From positions 1 to 5,303 of the forward strand of contig SBFN01000249.1 in NCBI GenBank assembly GCA_006226895.1: a DNA stretch of 5,303 bases, given 5' to 3'. A program made the position numbers and the translations under genes. This stretch comes from Deltaproteobacteria bacterium. Its GTDB lineage: Bacteria > Desulfobacterota > Desulfuromonadia > Desulfuromonadales > BM103. Below are positions 1 to 5,303 of the stretch, in pieces (positions within the stretch are counted from its first letter, which is position 1; every line of letters begins with the position of its first letter). The notes under the pieces were generated by a model. The model did no database searches. It was not told the origin of the DNA and was given only the letters and a program-made list of their open reading frames with translations.

Positions 1-12
1 CCTGGTTTGCGA

Positions 13-24
13 CCTGATAGGACA
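13..24. repeat. 12-base motif, copy 1 (second copy at 2151-2162)
   Basis: The minus strand reads TGTCCTATCAGG, and exactly the same 12 bases occur on the same strand at 2151-2162, about 25 bases before the response-regulator start codon. The core TCCT-ATC-AGG is a short inverted repeat, as expected for a protein-binding half-site pair. Both copies are outside genes, which makes chance less likely than for a random 12-base match in the window. Function is unknown. An operator or promoter element shared by the two-component system and a gene to the left of the window is an inference. Confidence 0.4.
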
Positions 25-39
25 ATAGCAACAAGATAT

Positions 40-72
40 AAACAGGTGAGAAAGGTTCGGTAAAGGTTTGGT
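40..72 (-). promoter_or_regulatory. tandem 11-base direct repeats, possible response-regulator operator
   Basis: On the minus strand ACCAAACCTTT (72-62) is followed directly by ACCGAACCTTT (61-51), with one mismatch. A much weaker third unit in the same phase, CTCACCTGTTT (50-40), shares mainly the terminal TTT. Direct repeats spaced by about one helical turn are the usual target layout of OmpR/PhoB-family regulators, and such a regulator is encoded at 1418-2125. The repeats lie beyond the terminator of that operon, so if they are an operator they would serve a leftward gene outside the window. This is inferred from pattern only; the sites could equally be low-complexity coincidence. Confidence 0.3.
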
Positions 73-101
73 GAAGATTGATTTTGATAAAGGGCAAAAG
101 C

Positions 102-126
102 AAAAAAACGGCGGGGGTTGCCCGCC
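102..126 (-). terminator. intrinsic terminator of the two-component operon
   Basis: On the minus strand the stem GGCGGG (126-121) and CCCGCC (115-110) encloses a five-base loop and is followed, after one G, by seven consecutive T (108-102). This is a classical rho-independent layout in the correct orientation to end transcripts leaving the histidine kinase gene, whose stop codon lies about 230 bases upstream. The long 3' untranslated stretch in between is taken up by a structured element, of which this hairpin may form the end. Confidence 0.72.
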
Positions 127-300
127 AGCAACTTCATTTTCTTTGTCTCGTCAAAGAAAACGAAAGCAAAAGAAAACGACCCGAAGCCTTGCCCTGCTCT
201 GCAGGGTTCACTGCGCTGAAAAGATGAAAGACGGCAGGACGAAAACTCGCTACGCTCAAACAGTTCGTCCTACTAGTCGTCTTTAATCCATTCAGCTTCG
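110..300 (-). repeat. structured intergenic element rich in inverted repeats (possible dispersed repeat)
   Basis: Four separate stem-loops are packed into about 190 noncoding bases downstream of the kinase gene. They are GGCGGG/CCCGCC (110-126), TTTTCTTTG/CAAAGAAAA with a six-base loop (137-160), CCCTGC/GCAGGG with a three-base loop (192-206), and a long imperfect hairpin (215-296). The strings of A/T-rich TTTTCTTT-type arms next to a GC-rich terminator-like stem resemble intergenic repeats that I recall as common in several proteobacterial genomes. That resemblance is from memory and no family name is claimed. Open frames crossing it show no recognisable protein and are rejected as genes. 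It could work as a 3' UTR stabiliser, terminator module or miniature mobile repeat; I cannot choose among these from one copy. Confidence 0.5.
215..296. repeat. long imperfect hairpin
   Basis: Nested complementary arms fold over one centre: GCTGAA (215-220) with TTCAGC (291-296), GAT (223-225) with ATC (286-288), AAAGACG (227-233) with CGTCTTT (278-284), and AGGACGAA (236-243) with TTCGTCCT (264-271). The loop is 20 bases (244-263). Altogether 24 base pairs form, interrupted by small asymmetric bulges. Because the pairs are interspersed with mismatches yet stay in register, the structure is likely selected or derived from a decayed inverted repeat. The region is noncoding and lies in the 3' untranslated region of the kinase transcript. 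Confidence 0.55.
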
Positions 301-356
301 TCGGCGGCACACGGGAGGAAGATTCAAAGGCACAAACAAGGCAACAGGGTTTTGAT

Positions 357-1421
357 CTATGCAGGCAGCTCAAACCAGATACGGGTTTCGCCTGGTACGC
401 TTTGGGCGCCGACTTGACCGCCGTGGGCTTCAACCAGCTGCTTGACGATCGCCAGGCCGATACCAGCACCTCCGGCCTCGCGGGAGCGGGAAGGGTCGGC
501 AGTGAAGAATCGTTCAAAAATAAAGGGCAGATCTTTCTCGGCAATGCCTGGCCCGCTGTTGATAAAATCAATGCGAATCGACCTTGCCGCAGGAGTGCTG
601 GAGATGGTGACTTCGCCACCGACCGGAGTATATTTCCAGCAATTTTCCACCAGGTTGCGAATGACCTGAAGCAGTTTGTCGCGGTCTGCCTGCACATTCG
701 CTTGATCGACAAAATTTGTCGTGACGCTGATTCCCTTCTCTTCGAAATTCATCCGGTAGAGCGTTAATATCTCCCTGGCGCATTCCTGTAGATCCAACGG
801 TTGACGTTCGAGGTAGGCGTGGGCTGCGTCGGCCCGGGCCAGCTGGCCAAGTCCTTCGACCAGGGTGACCAGGCGCAGGTTCTCCTGCTGCAGCATCTCG
901 AGGGTCTGTTTGTCCGCAGGGATGACGCCGTCGCTCAAGCCTTCCAGGTAGCCACGCAGGTTTGTGAGCGGGGTGCGCAGCTCATGGGCGACGTCGGCGA
1001 CCATGGTTTTGCGCAGCCGTTCGAGTTTCTCGAGGCTATCCCCCATCAGGTTAAAGGCCGTGCCGAGTTCACCGATCTCATCGGCCTGGCTTGCATCCAC
1101 CCGGGCGGTAAAGTTGCCGGCTGCGATCTGGTGGCTGGCCTCGCTCATCTGTACGAGGGGGCGCAAGACGCGTTTAGTCAACAGGTAGCTGAGGGCAAAG
1201 GCCAACAGCAGAGCGACCAGACTCGCCCAGAGCAGGTAGCGGTGCACCGCGGTTAAAAAGGCCCGGTGGGTATCTGTGGGCGACACCATGTACTTGTCCA
1301 TCAGCACCATGAAGTAGTCGGCAGCCAGCTGGTCAAAGGCCAGCCAGATGCTCCCGGTGATGACGGCTATGACCGGGATTGTGGTGGCCAGCATCAATTT
1401 CCAGTGCAAGCGAAGTTTCAT
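357..1421 (-). CDS. sensor histidine kinase with HAMP domain (BaeS-like class)
   Basis: This 354-residue inner-membrane kinase is expected to autophosphorylate on a histidine and pass the phosphate to the response regulator encoded just upstream. Visible parts: helix 1 at about residues 8-29, a short external segment of about 33 residues, helix 2 at about 63-83, HAMP at about 84-136, then the HisKA H-box VADVAHELRTPL with phospho-acceptor His146. The HATPase domain follows, with N-box NLVENCWKYTP (around 257-266), G1 box NSGPGI (288-293), F-box FERFF (302-306) and G2 box GGAGIGLAI (317-325). The first G1 position is Asn rather than the more common Asp, a variation also seen in working kinases. 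The ATG overlaps the regulator stop by four bases (ATGA). No strong Shine-Dalgarno sequence precedes it, so translational coupling is likely. The signal is unknown; the tiny external loop argues against a large periplasmic ligand-binding domain. Confidence 0.93.
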   Translation of the reverse strand: MKLRLHWKLMLATTIPVIAVITGSIWLAFDQLAADYFMVLMDKYMVSPTDTHRAFLTAVHRYLLWASLVALLLAFALSYLLTKRVLRPLVQMSEASHQIAAGNFTARVDASQADEIGELGTAFNLMGDSLEKLERLRKTMVADVAHELRTPLTNLRGYLEGLSDGVIPADKQTLEMLQQENLRLVTLVEGLGQLARADAAHAYLERQPLDLQECAREILTLYRMNFEEKGISVTTNFVDQANVQADRDKLLQVIRNLVENCWKYTPVGGEVTISSTPAARSIRIDFINSGPGIAEKDLPFIFERFFTADPSRSREAGGAGIGLAIVKQLVEAHGGQVGAQSVPGETRIWFELPA

Positions 1422-2125
1422 GAGTCTTGCCGTTCCGCGAAGCGGTAGCCAAAACCCCGCACCGTCTCGATGTAGCGAGGCTCTGCCGGATCGTCGGCAA
1501 GCTTCTGGCGCAGGTGACCGATATGCACATCGACCACCCGGTCGATCACGGTTTCACCGCGTTCATAGACATGACTGAGCAGGTCGTCGCGGGAGAAGGC
1601 CTTGCCCGGGGCGCTCATCAGCGCCTGCAGCAGTTTATATTCGACCGCGGTCAGATCGACCGGCTGCTGATCGAGGGTGACACGGCGTTTTTCGACATCG
1701 AGGACCAGGCCAGCATGGCGGAAACAGTTGACCGGATCCGGTCGGCGCGCTGTGCGGCGCAGGATCGCCTTGACCCGTTCCACCAGCTCGCGCGGGCTGA
1801 ATGGCTTGACCACGTAGTCGTCGGCACCGAGGGAGAGGCCTAAGACCCGGTCGATCTCTTCTTCACGGGCGGTCAGCATCAGGATCGGTACCTCGGAAAA
1901 CTTGCGCAGCTCACGGCAGATCTCCCAGCCGTCGACCTGTGGCAGCATGACGTCAAGGATCACAAAACCAGGTGCTTGCTGGCGCGCTATAGACAGGGCC
2001 TCGGCACCATCGTGAACCTGATGTGTGGCAAAGCCTGCTTTTTCAAGATAGGTTGCGATCAGGGCCGCGGTGTTGCGATCGTCTTCGATGATCAGGACGG
2101 GCTCGGTGCTGCTGAGAGGTGGCAT
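1418..2125 (-). CDS. OmpR/PhoB-family response regulator
   Basis: This 235-residue cytoplasmic DNA-binding regulator is of normal family length. The receiver domain (about 9-123) has the acidic pair D15/D16 in LIIEDD, phospho-acceptor D58 in VILDVMLP, T85 in LMLTARE and K107 in VVKPF. The C-terminal winged helix (about 135-231) carries VDLTAVEYKLLQAL, the recognition-helix stretch VIDRVVDVHIGHLRQKL and the wing signature TVRGFGYRF. The ATG at 2125 is chosen because the receiver begins a few residues later and AAGGA lies 10 bases upstream (2136-2140). A longer in-frame reading would run into the pirin gene and has no family-like sequence. It forms an operon with the kinase through an ATGA overlap. 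The 65-base gap to pirin contains the motif at 2151-2162, which could be an autoregulatory site. Target genes are not evident from the sequence; the class resembles BaeR/envelope-stress regulators only in a general way. Confidence 0.95.
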   Translation of the reverse strand: MPPLSSTEPVLIIEDDRNTAALIATYLEKAGFATHQVHDGAEALSIARQQAPGFVILDVMLPQVDGWEICRELRKFSEVPILMLTAREEEIDRVLGLSLGADDYVVKPFSPRELVERVKAILRRTARRPDPVNCFRHAGLVLDVEKRRVTLDQQPVDLTAVEYKLLQALMSAPGKAFSRDDLLSHVYERGETVIDRVVDVHIGHLRQKLADDPAEPRYIETVRGFGYRFAERQDS

Positions 2126-2150
2126 TGGTGACTTTTCCTTTTGCAATGAT

Positions 2151-2162
2151 CCTGATAGGACA
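2151..2162. repeat. 12-base motif, copy 2, upstream of the response regulator
   Basis: The minus strand reads TGTCCTATCAGG, identical to 13-24. It sits between the pirin stop codon and the ribosome-binding site of the response regulator, where a promoter or operator of the two-component operon would be expected. Upstream hexamers at a 17-base spacing match the sigma-70 consensus only poorly (TTTCAA and TCCTAT), so I do not call a promoter. The placement and the inverted-repeat core TCCT-nnn-AGGA suggest a binding site, by inference. Confidence 0.4.
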
Positions 2163-2190
2163 GATTCTCGAGCATTATTGAAATATAGGC

Positions 2191-3108
2191 TTACTCGGGA
2201 AGGGGAATATATTCCGTTTCGCCAGGAACTTTCGGAAAGCGCCCCTCTCGCCAGTCTTGCTTTGCCTTTTCCATGAGCTCTTCCCGGGTGGAAACCAGGT
2301 TCCACCACATAATCCGTTTTCCCAGCGGGGTGCCGCCGATAATTACCAGTGTTGTATCTTCTTTTGCGACCAGTTCAATGCCCGGAGTCTCATCCAGAAC
2401 GGCCATGGTATGTTGCGGAATCAGGCTCTCTTTAGCAGAGACTCCTCCCGTAACGACGTAAACGGCCCGTTCCTCGATATGTTCCGGTACGATGATGCTT
2501 TGTCCCGCTTTTAATTGCGCTTCGACATAGAGGGTCGACGAAAAGGTTTTGACTGCTGATTTAACTCCGTAGGCTTCGCCGATCATGACCCGTATCGACC
2601 TGCTGCTCTCCTCAATCAAGGGCAGATCTTCAGAGCCGTAGTGAGAAAAATCTGGCTCGGTCTGCTCCTCTTCTTCCGGGAGTGCCAGCCACAGCTGCAA
2701 CGCGTGCAGGGTGTGCCCCTGTTTGCGGAGGCCGGGGGGCGTCCGCTCCGAGTGGGCAATGCCTTTGCCGGCGGTCATCCAGTTGATTTCACTTGGGCGT
2801 ATGTGCTGGACCTTACCCAGGCTGTCTCGATGCAGAACCTCACCTGCGAAGACATAGGTGACCGTGGCCAGGCCTATGTGCGGATGGGGGCGGACATCAA
2901 TGCCTGTGCCGGGCGCGAAGAGGGCGGGGCCGAGGTGGTCAAAAAAGATAAAGGGCCCCACGGAACGTTGCTCTCTGGAGGGCAAAAGCCTGCGGACGCT
3001 AAAACCTCCAAGGTCTTTGTCTTTCGGTTCAAGTCTGTTTCTTACAGCGGAACAAGAGTTCCCGGAGCTTTTTTTACAGTCGACATTTTCGCCAAGTAAA
3101 GTACTCAT
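2191..3108 (-). CDS. pirin family protein (bicupin)
   Basis: This 305-residue protein has the two-cupin pirin fold, with the conserved run VGPFIFFDHLGP (50-61) and the metal site formed by H75 and H77 (RPHPHIG), H119 and E121 (GKGIAHSERTP). All four expected ligands of the N-terminal cupin are present, so it should bind Fe or a similar metal. Its segment ALQLWLALP (136-144) and a C-terminal IIGGTPLGKRIMWWN block are also typical. Pirins include quercetin 2,3-dioxygenases and redox-sensing cofactors of transcription or metabolism; the substrate cannot be told from sequence. I chose the ATG at 3108. The preceding in-frame TTG at 3156 would add 16 residues without family similarity. The strong GGAGGAG (3123-3129) is 14 bases from this ATG and AAAAAGG is nearer, so the exact start is slightly uncertain. 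The gene follows the hydrogenase large subunit by 93 bases, and co-transcription is possible because no terminator is seen between them. Confidence 0.92.
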   Translation of the reverse strand: MSTLLGENVDCKKSSGNSCSAVRNRLEPKDKDLGGFSVRRLLPSREQRSVGPFIFFDHLGPALFAPGTGIDVRPHPHIGLATVTYVFAGEVLHRDSLGKVQHIRPSEINWMTAGKGIAHSERTPPGLRKQGHTLHALQLWLALPEEEEQTEPDFSHYGSEDLPLIEESSRSIRVMIGEAYGVKSAVKTFSSTLYVEAQLKAGQSIIVPEHIEERAVYVVTGGVSAKESLIPQHTMAVLDETPGIELVAKEDTTLVIIGGTPLGKRIMWWNLVSTREELMEKAKQDWREGRFPKVPGETEYIPLPE

Positions 3109-3201
3109 GCTCAGGCCTTTTTCTCCTCCACGAACTATATCGTAAAAAGCGGACAAGAAAAGAAGATCCTTTTGCTGCGGGGCTGGAGAAAAAGGTTTGT
3201 G

Positions 3202-4500
3202 TCAGAAAATAGGATCGGCGTAGGCTTTTGGCCGGTAGCTGAGGCTGTTCTCTACCCTGACCAGATGTACGGCGCAGGAGATGCATGGATCATAAGCACG
3301 TACGATGCGCTCCGCGACCTTGCACAGGCGCTCATGATCCTTTTCATTGGCGAGGTCTGCCATGATCTGGGCTGCCATCACGCGCTGGTTGATTGCGGTT
3401 GGCGTGACAATATCTGCCGCCACGACCATGCCCCATTCATCCACAACGTAGTGATGAATCAACAGGCCACGCGGTGCTTCGGTTGCCGCTGTTCCGACAC
3501 CTCCGTTGGCCTGCTTCAGAGTTGCTCGCAAGGGCTCAGAACGATCTGCCTGGCGCAGGGTTTCGAGCAGTTGGCCGAGCCGTTGTAATGTCCAGCCGAT
3601 TTCACTGGCCTGGGCAAAGTTATTGCCATGGATGCCGAATGTCCCTGCGGGCATATCGAAGCGCAGCTTCCTGTCCGCGGCCAGGCTGGCGCGCGCCAGG
3701 GCCCCGGTTAAAAAAGGCCCTGCCCTCCCATTTGAATCCTTGGCATGCGAATCTGCTCTGGAACGCTCCCCGAGTAGCTGCGCATAATCTGAAGAGTCGG
3801 CCTGCTCCTTGCCATAGCAGAGAGACTCGCCGTTCAAGGCAAACGCCTCCTGCAATCCGGTCGCCAGCGCAGTCCCTGTAACCGGACATGCTTCCGGGTA
3901 GTTGTCCAGCTGTAAAAACTGGTGGCACAGGTCAGGCCAGCAAGCTTGCCAGTGGCGAAGTTCTTCGGAGAGACTGTCGATCAGCTGTTTGTCCGGATTG
4001 TAGGCAACCCCACCGAAAACCGGATTGACCGGATGAACCACCCGCCCTCCGGCGATTTCCTGGATACGGTTGCCAAAAGCTTTCAACCTGATCCCGGCTT
4101 CTGCCAGGGGATCTTTTCGCTGCAGCAGGACCAGAAGATCCGGCGTGCCGCACAGGTCAGGCAAGATCAGGCAGAACAGGTGCAGGGCGTGGCTCTGCAG
4201 ATGACCGCCGAGCAGCAAGAGTTCTCGGAGCGCCGCGGCAACGGTTGGAATCCTGATGTCCATGAGCTTTTCGAGGGCCTGCAGGGAGGTCAACTTGTGT
4301 GCCGCTGAGCAGATGGCGCAGATACGGCAGACCAGGTCGGGCACCTCGTCGTAGCGTCGCCCTACCACCAGCGATTCAAATAGGCGCGGCGACTCGAGCA
4401 GGCGCACCTTGACGTCATCCAGGCGCCCCTCCTTGAGCAGGAGCTCAACCCGTCCATGACCTTCGACGCGTGTTAAGGGATCAACAACCAGCCTGGTCAT
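3202..4500 (-). CDS. hydA: [NiFe]-hydrogenase large (alpha) subunit, group 3b type
   Basis: This 432-residue catalytic subunit holds the NiFe(CN)2CO centre that splits or forms H2, and works in the cytoplasm with an NAD(P)-linked diaphorase part. The L1 motif TRVEGHGRVE (10-19) is followed by RICAICSAAHK with C61 and C64. The L2 motif DPCISCAVH supplies C406 and C409. The pattern DPCISCxVH, the segment SHALHLF and the block TEAPRGLLIHHY match archaeal and bacterial group 3b sulfhydrogenase alpha subunits. Cleavage after His412 by a maturation endopeptidase would release a 20-residue tail, longer than the very short tail I recall for the Pyrococcus enzyme. The ATG overlaps the small-subunit stop by four bases and is preceded by GGAG seven bases away (4508-4511). 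Apart from the neighbouring frameshift nothing here looks decayed, which argues that the enzyme is or was recently functional. The symbol follows the Pyrococcus hydBGDA naming. Confidence 0.93.
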   Translation of the reverse strand: MTRLVVDPLTRVEGHGRVELLLKEGRLDDVKVRLLESPRLFESLVVGRRYDEVPDLVCRICAICSAAHKLTSLQALEKLMDIRIPTVAAALRELLLLGGHLQSHALHLFCLILPDLCGTPDLLVLLQRKDPLAEAGIRLKAFGNRIQEIAGGRVVHPVNPVFGGVAYNPDKQLIDSLSEELRHWQACWPDLCHQFLQLDNYPEACPVTGTALATGLQEAFALNGESLCYGKEQADSSDYAQLLGERSRADSHAKDSNGRAGPFLTGALARASLAADRKLRFDMPAGTFGIHGNNFAQASEIGWTLQRLGQLLETLRQADRSEPLRATLKQANGGVGTAATEAPRGLLIHHYVVDEWGMVVAADIVTPTAINQRVMAAQIMADLANEKDHERLCKVAERIVRAYDPCISCAVHLVRVENSLSYRPKAYADPIF

Positions 4501-5235
4501 AGGGTTTCTCCAAAACGATCCAGTCTATGGCGGATCTCCTGATCGGTCAGCCCCGCTGTCAGGAACAGCCGGCATAACTCATCGCGGTTGGCCTCGGCGA
4601 CGACACCGCGGCATCCTTCGCAAGGCACCCCCAGGTTCGGGCACTTGGCGTTGCAGCCGGCGAGGGTGACCGGGCCAAGGCAGGGCGCACGGTCTCTCTC
4701 CAGCAGACACGGGTTTTCGTTGATGCGGCACTCCATGCAGACCGGCATGACCTGGTGGCCGGGCCAGCCGCCATGCAAGAGAGTGCCGAGGCTGTTGAGG
4801 AGCTCGCTCTTTTCCGGTGGACAACCTGGGATCTGGGCGTCCACTTTCACAAAATGGTCAACGGCCTGCGGGGGAAAAGTGTCCCACTCGTCAGCTTGCC
4901 CGGCGTAGACCCTTGTCATGACTTGACGGCGTTCGCCCCTGACCAGGCTGTTGACGCCTGCGGTCAAGGCGCAAGCTCCGACGGCGACCAGGAGATGCAC
5001 CTTGCGCCGGAAGGCCAGCAGCCTTTCGAGTTCAGAGGGAGTCGTGATCGAGCCCTCCACCAGACCGATGTCGATCTCTGCTTTCCAAGGTCGAGGATGC
5101 CAGTGGGAAATCGCGGATTCTAACAATCCGGGCAAGCTCAGTCAGGCAAGACTCACAGTTGAGCAACATGAGCTGACAGCCACTGCAGGAGGTAAAGCGG
5201 ATCCAGGCCAGGTTGATGGGCGGCTTCAGTTTCAT
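4497..5235 (-). pseudogene. hydD: [NiFe]-hydrogenase small (delta) subunit, interrupted by an apparent one-base insertion
   Basis: This is the iron-sulfur subunit that carries electrons between the NiFe site and the diaphorase subunits. The first 51 codons (from ATG 5235) read in one frame and the rest in the next. Skipping one A in the run at 5082-5084 joins them into 245 residues, the usual family size. The joined protein has proximal-cluster ligands C17 and C20 (TSCSGCQ), C88 (VGACA) and C138 (PGCPPEK). It then has CMECRINENPC (166-176), C185 in CLGPVTLAGC, and C194, C198, C205 and C208 (CNAKCPNLGVPCEGC), enough for three [4Fe-4S] clusters. Without the shift the product would end after 67 residues. 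A TTG at 5135 could start the second part but would lack C17 and C20. GGAGG (5240-5244) precedes the ATG, which overlaps the gamma stop (ATGA). All conserved residues on both sides are intact, so either a sequencing error or a very recent mutation is likely. Confidence 0.88.
4508..4511 (-). promoter_or_regulatory. ribosome-binding site of the hydrogenase large subunit
   Basis: GGAG on the minus strand lies seven bases before the ATG at 4500, inside the last codons of the small subunit. It supports this start and would allow reinitiation of the large subunit even when ribosomes stop early in the frameshifted small subunit. Confidence 0.6.
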
Positions 5236-5303
5236 ATCGCCTCCGTCATCTTGCGAAGCTGCTCCAGGCTGAAAACCGGACCGTCCCTGCAGATGTAACG
5301 GCC
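5232..5303 (-). CDS. hydG: [NiFe]-hydrogenase gamma subunit (FAD/NAD(P)-binding diaphorase), C-terminal end only
   Basis: The final 23 codons of a gene that begins beyond the right edge read GRYICRDGPVFSLEQLRK and then MTEAI and stop. The pattern (K/R)YxCxDGPVF followed by a short helix is the C-terminal end of sulfhydrogenase gamma subunits and PyrK-like dihydroorotate dehydrogenase electron-transfer subunits, where the cysteine is the last ligand of a [2Fe-2S] cluster. In this family the protein moves electrons between NAD(P)H, FAD and the small subunit. Its stop overlaps the small-subunit ATG by four bases. Position directly before delta and alpha fits the gamma-delta-alpha order of group 3b operons; a beta subunit would be expected further right. 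Only the tail is visible, so the assignment leans on context. Confidence 0.75.
   Translation of the reverse strand, partial: GRYICRDGPVFSLEQLRKMTEAI
5240..5244 (-). promoter_or_regulatory. ribosome-binding site of the hydrogenase small subunit
   Basis: GGAGG on the minus strand, four bases before the ATG at 5235, marks this as the true start of the small subunit and shows that the short upstream reading frame is the authentic N-terminus rather than an unrelated ORF. The spacing is slightly short. Confidence 0.55.

Noticed and set aside
68..286. Small plus-strand open frame of 72 codons in the left intergenic region
   Set aside because: It runs through the inverted-repeat element, is rich in Lys/Arg/Gln from low-complexity A-rich sequence, has no recognisable domain and no good ribosome-binding site.
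134..712. Minus-strand open frame of 192 codons
   Set aside because: It overlaps the kinase gene in another frame and then the structured element; no family features.
2204..2215. Perfect 12-base palindrome GGAATATATTCC near the end of pirin
   Set aside because: About one such palindrome is expected by chance in a window of this size and it lies in coding sequence, although its position about 80 bases before the regulator start keeps it possible as an operator.
2126..2308. Upstream extension of the response regulator to 2308
   Set aside because: The extra 61 residues overlap the pirin gene and are not receiver-like; the ATG at 2125 has a ribosome-binding site and gives the normal family length.
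3168..3195. CCTTTT/AAAAGG hairpin between hydrogenase and pirin as a terminator
   Set aside because: The stem is A/T-rich with a 16-base loop and no uninterrupted T tract follows on the minus strand, so termination is unlikely.
3109..3201. Separate promoter for pirin
   Set aside because: TTGTCC and GATATA are present on the minus strand but only nine bases apart, too close for a normal sigma-70 promoter; no better pair was seen.
5032..5235. Programmed +1 frameshift in the hydrogenase small subunit
   Set aside because: There is no recognised slippery stop or stimulatory structure at the site and I know of no such mechanism in this family; an indel or sequencing error is simpler.
1..5303. CRISPR array, tRNA, rRNA or transposase gene
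   Set aside because: No regularly spaced repeats, no tRNA-like folds and no transposase-like protein were seen on either strand.

Overview
All genes in this window lie on the minus strand and read right to left. They fall into two blocks: the distal half of a cytoplasmic [NiFe]-hydrogenase operon, then a pirin gene and an OmpR-type two-component system. The bases are moderately GC-rich. Genes are tightly packed, with ATGA stop/start overlaps at three junctions. The hydrogenase type and the structured intergenic element at the left suggest an anaerobic or facultative bacterium. A member of the Desulfuromonadota/former Deltaproteobacteria is my best guess, but this is an inference and not secure.

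Right part (about 3200-5303): three consecutive genes match the order gamma-delta-alpha of a group 3b (NAD(P)-linked, 'sulfhydrogenase'-type) [NiFe]-hydrogenase. They are the last 23 codons of the FAD/NAD(P)-binding gamma subunit, the iron-sulfur small (delta) subunit, and the complete nickel-iron large (alpha) subunit. The large subunit keeps both CxxC nickel ligand pairs. The small subunit has twelve well-placed cysteines but is split by an apparent one-base insertion in an AAA run at 5082-5084. As written, no full-length small subunit can be made. This is either a sequencing error or a recent inactivation.

Middle part (about 2190-3200): a pirin-family bicupin with a complete metal-binding His-His-His-Glu set follows the hydrogenase after a 93-base gap in which I see no terminator. 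After another 65 bases comes an OmpR/PhoB-type response regulator. Its stop codon overlaps the start of a membrane histidine kinase with two membrane helices, a very short external loop, HAMP, HisKA and HATPase domains.

Left part (1-356): no protein gene. It holds a dense cluster of inverted repeats, including a large imperfect hairpin at 215-296, that looks like a dispersed structured intergenic element. The cluster ends in a good intrinsic terminator for the two-component operon (102-126, minus strand). Beyond it are tandem 11-base repeats and a 12-base motif that recurs exactly just upstream of the response regulator. These may be regulatory sites for a gene beyond the left edge.

The window is mostly ordinary accessory metabolism and signalling. 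The points worth checking are the broken hydrogenase small subunit, the structured intergenic element, and the shared intergenic motif. I found no convincing new defence or mobile system.
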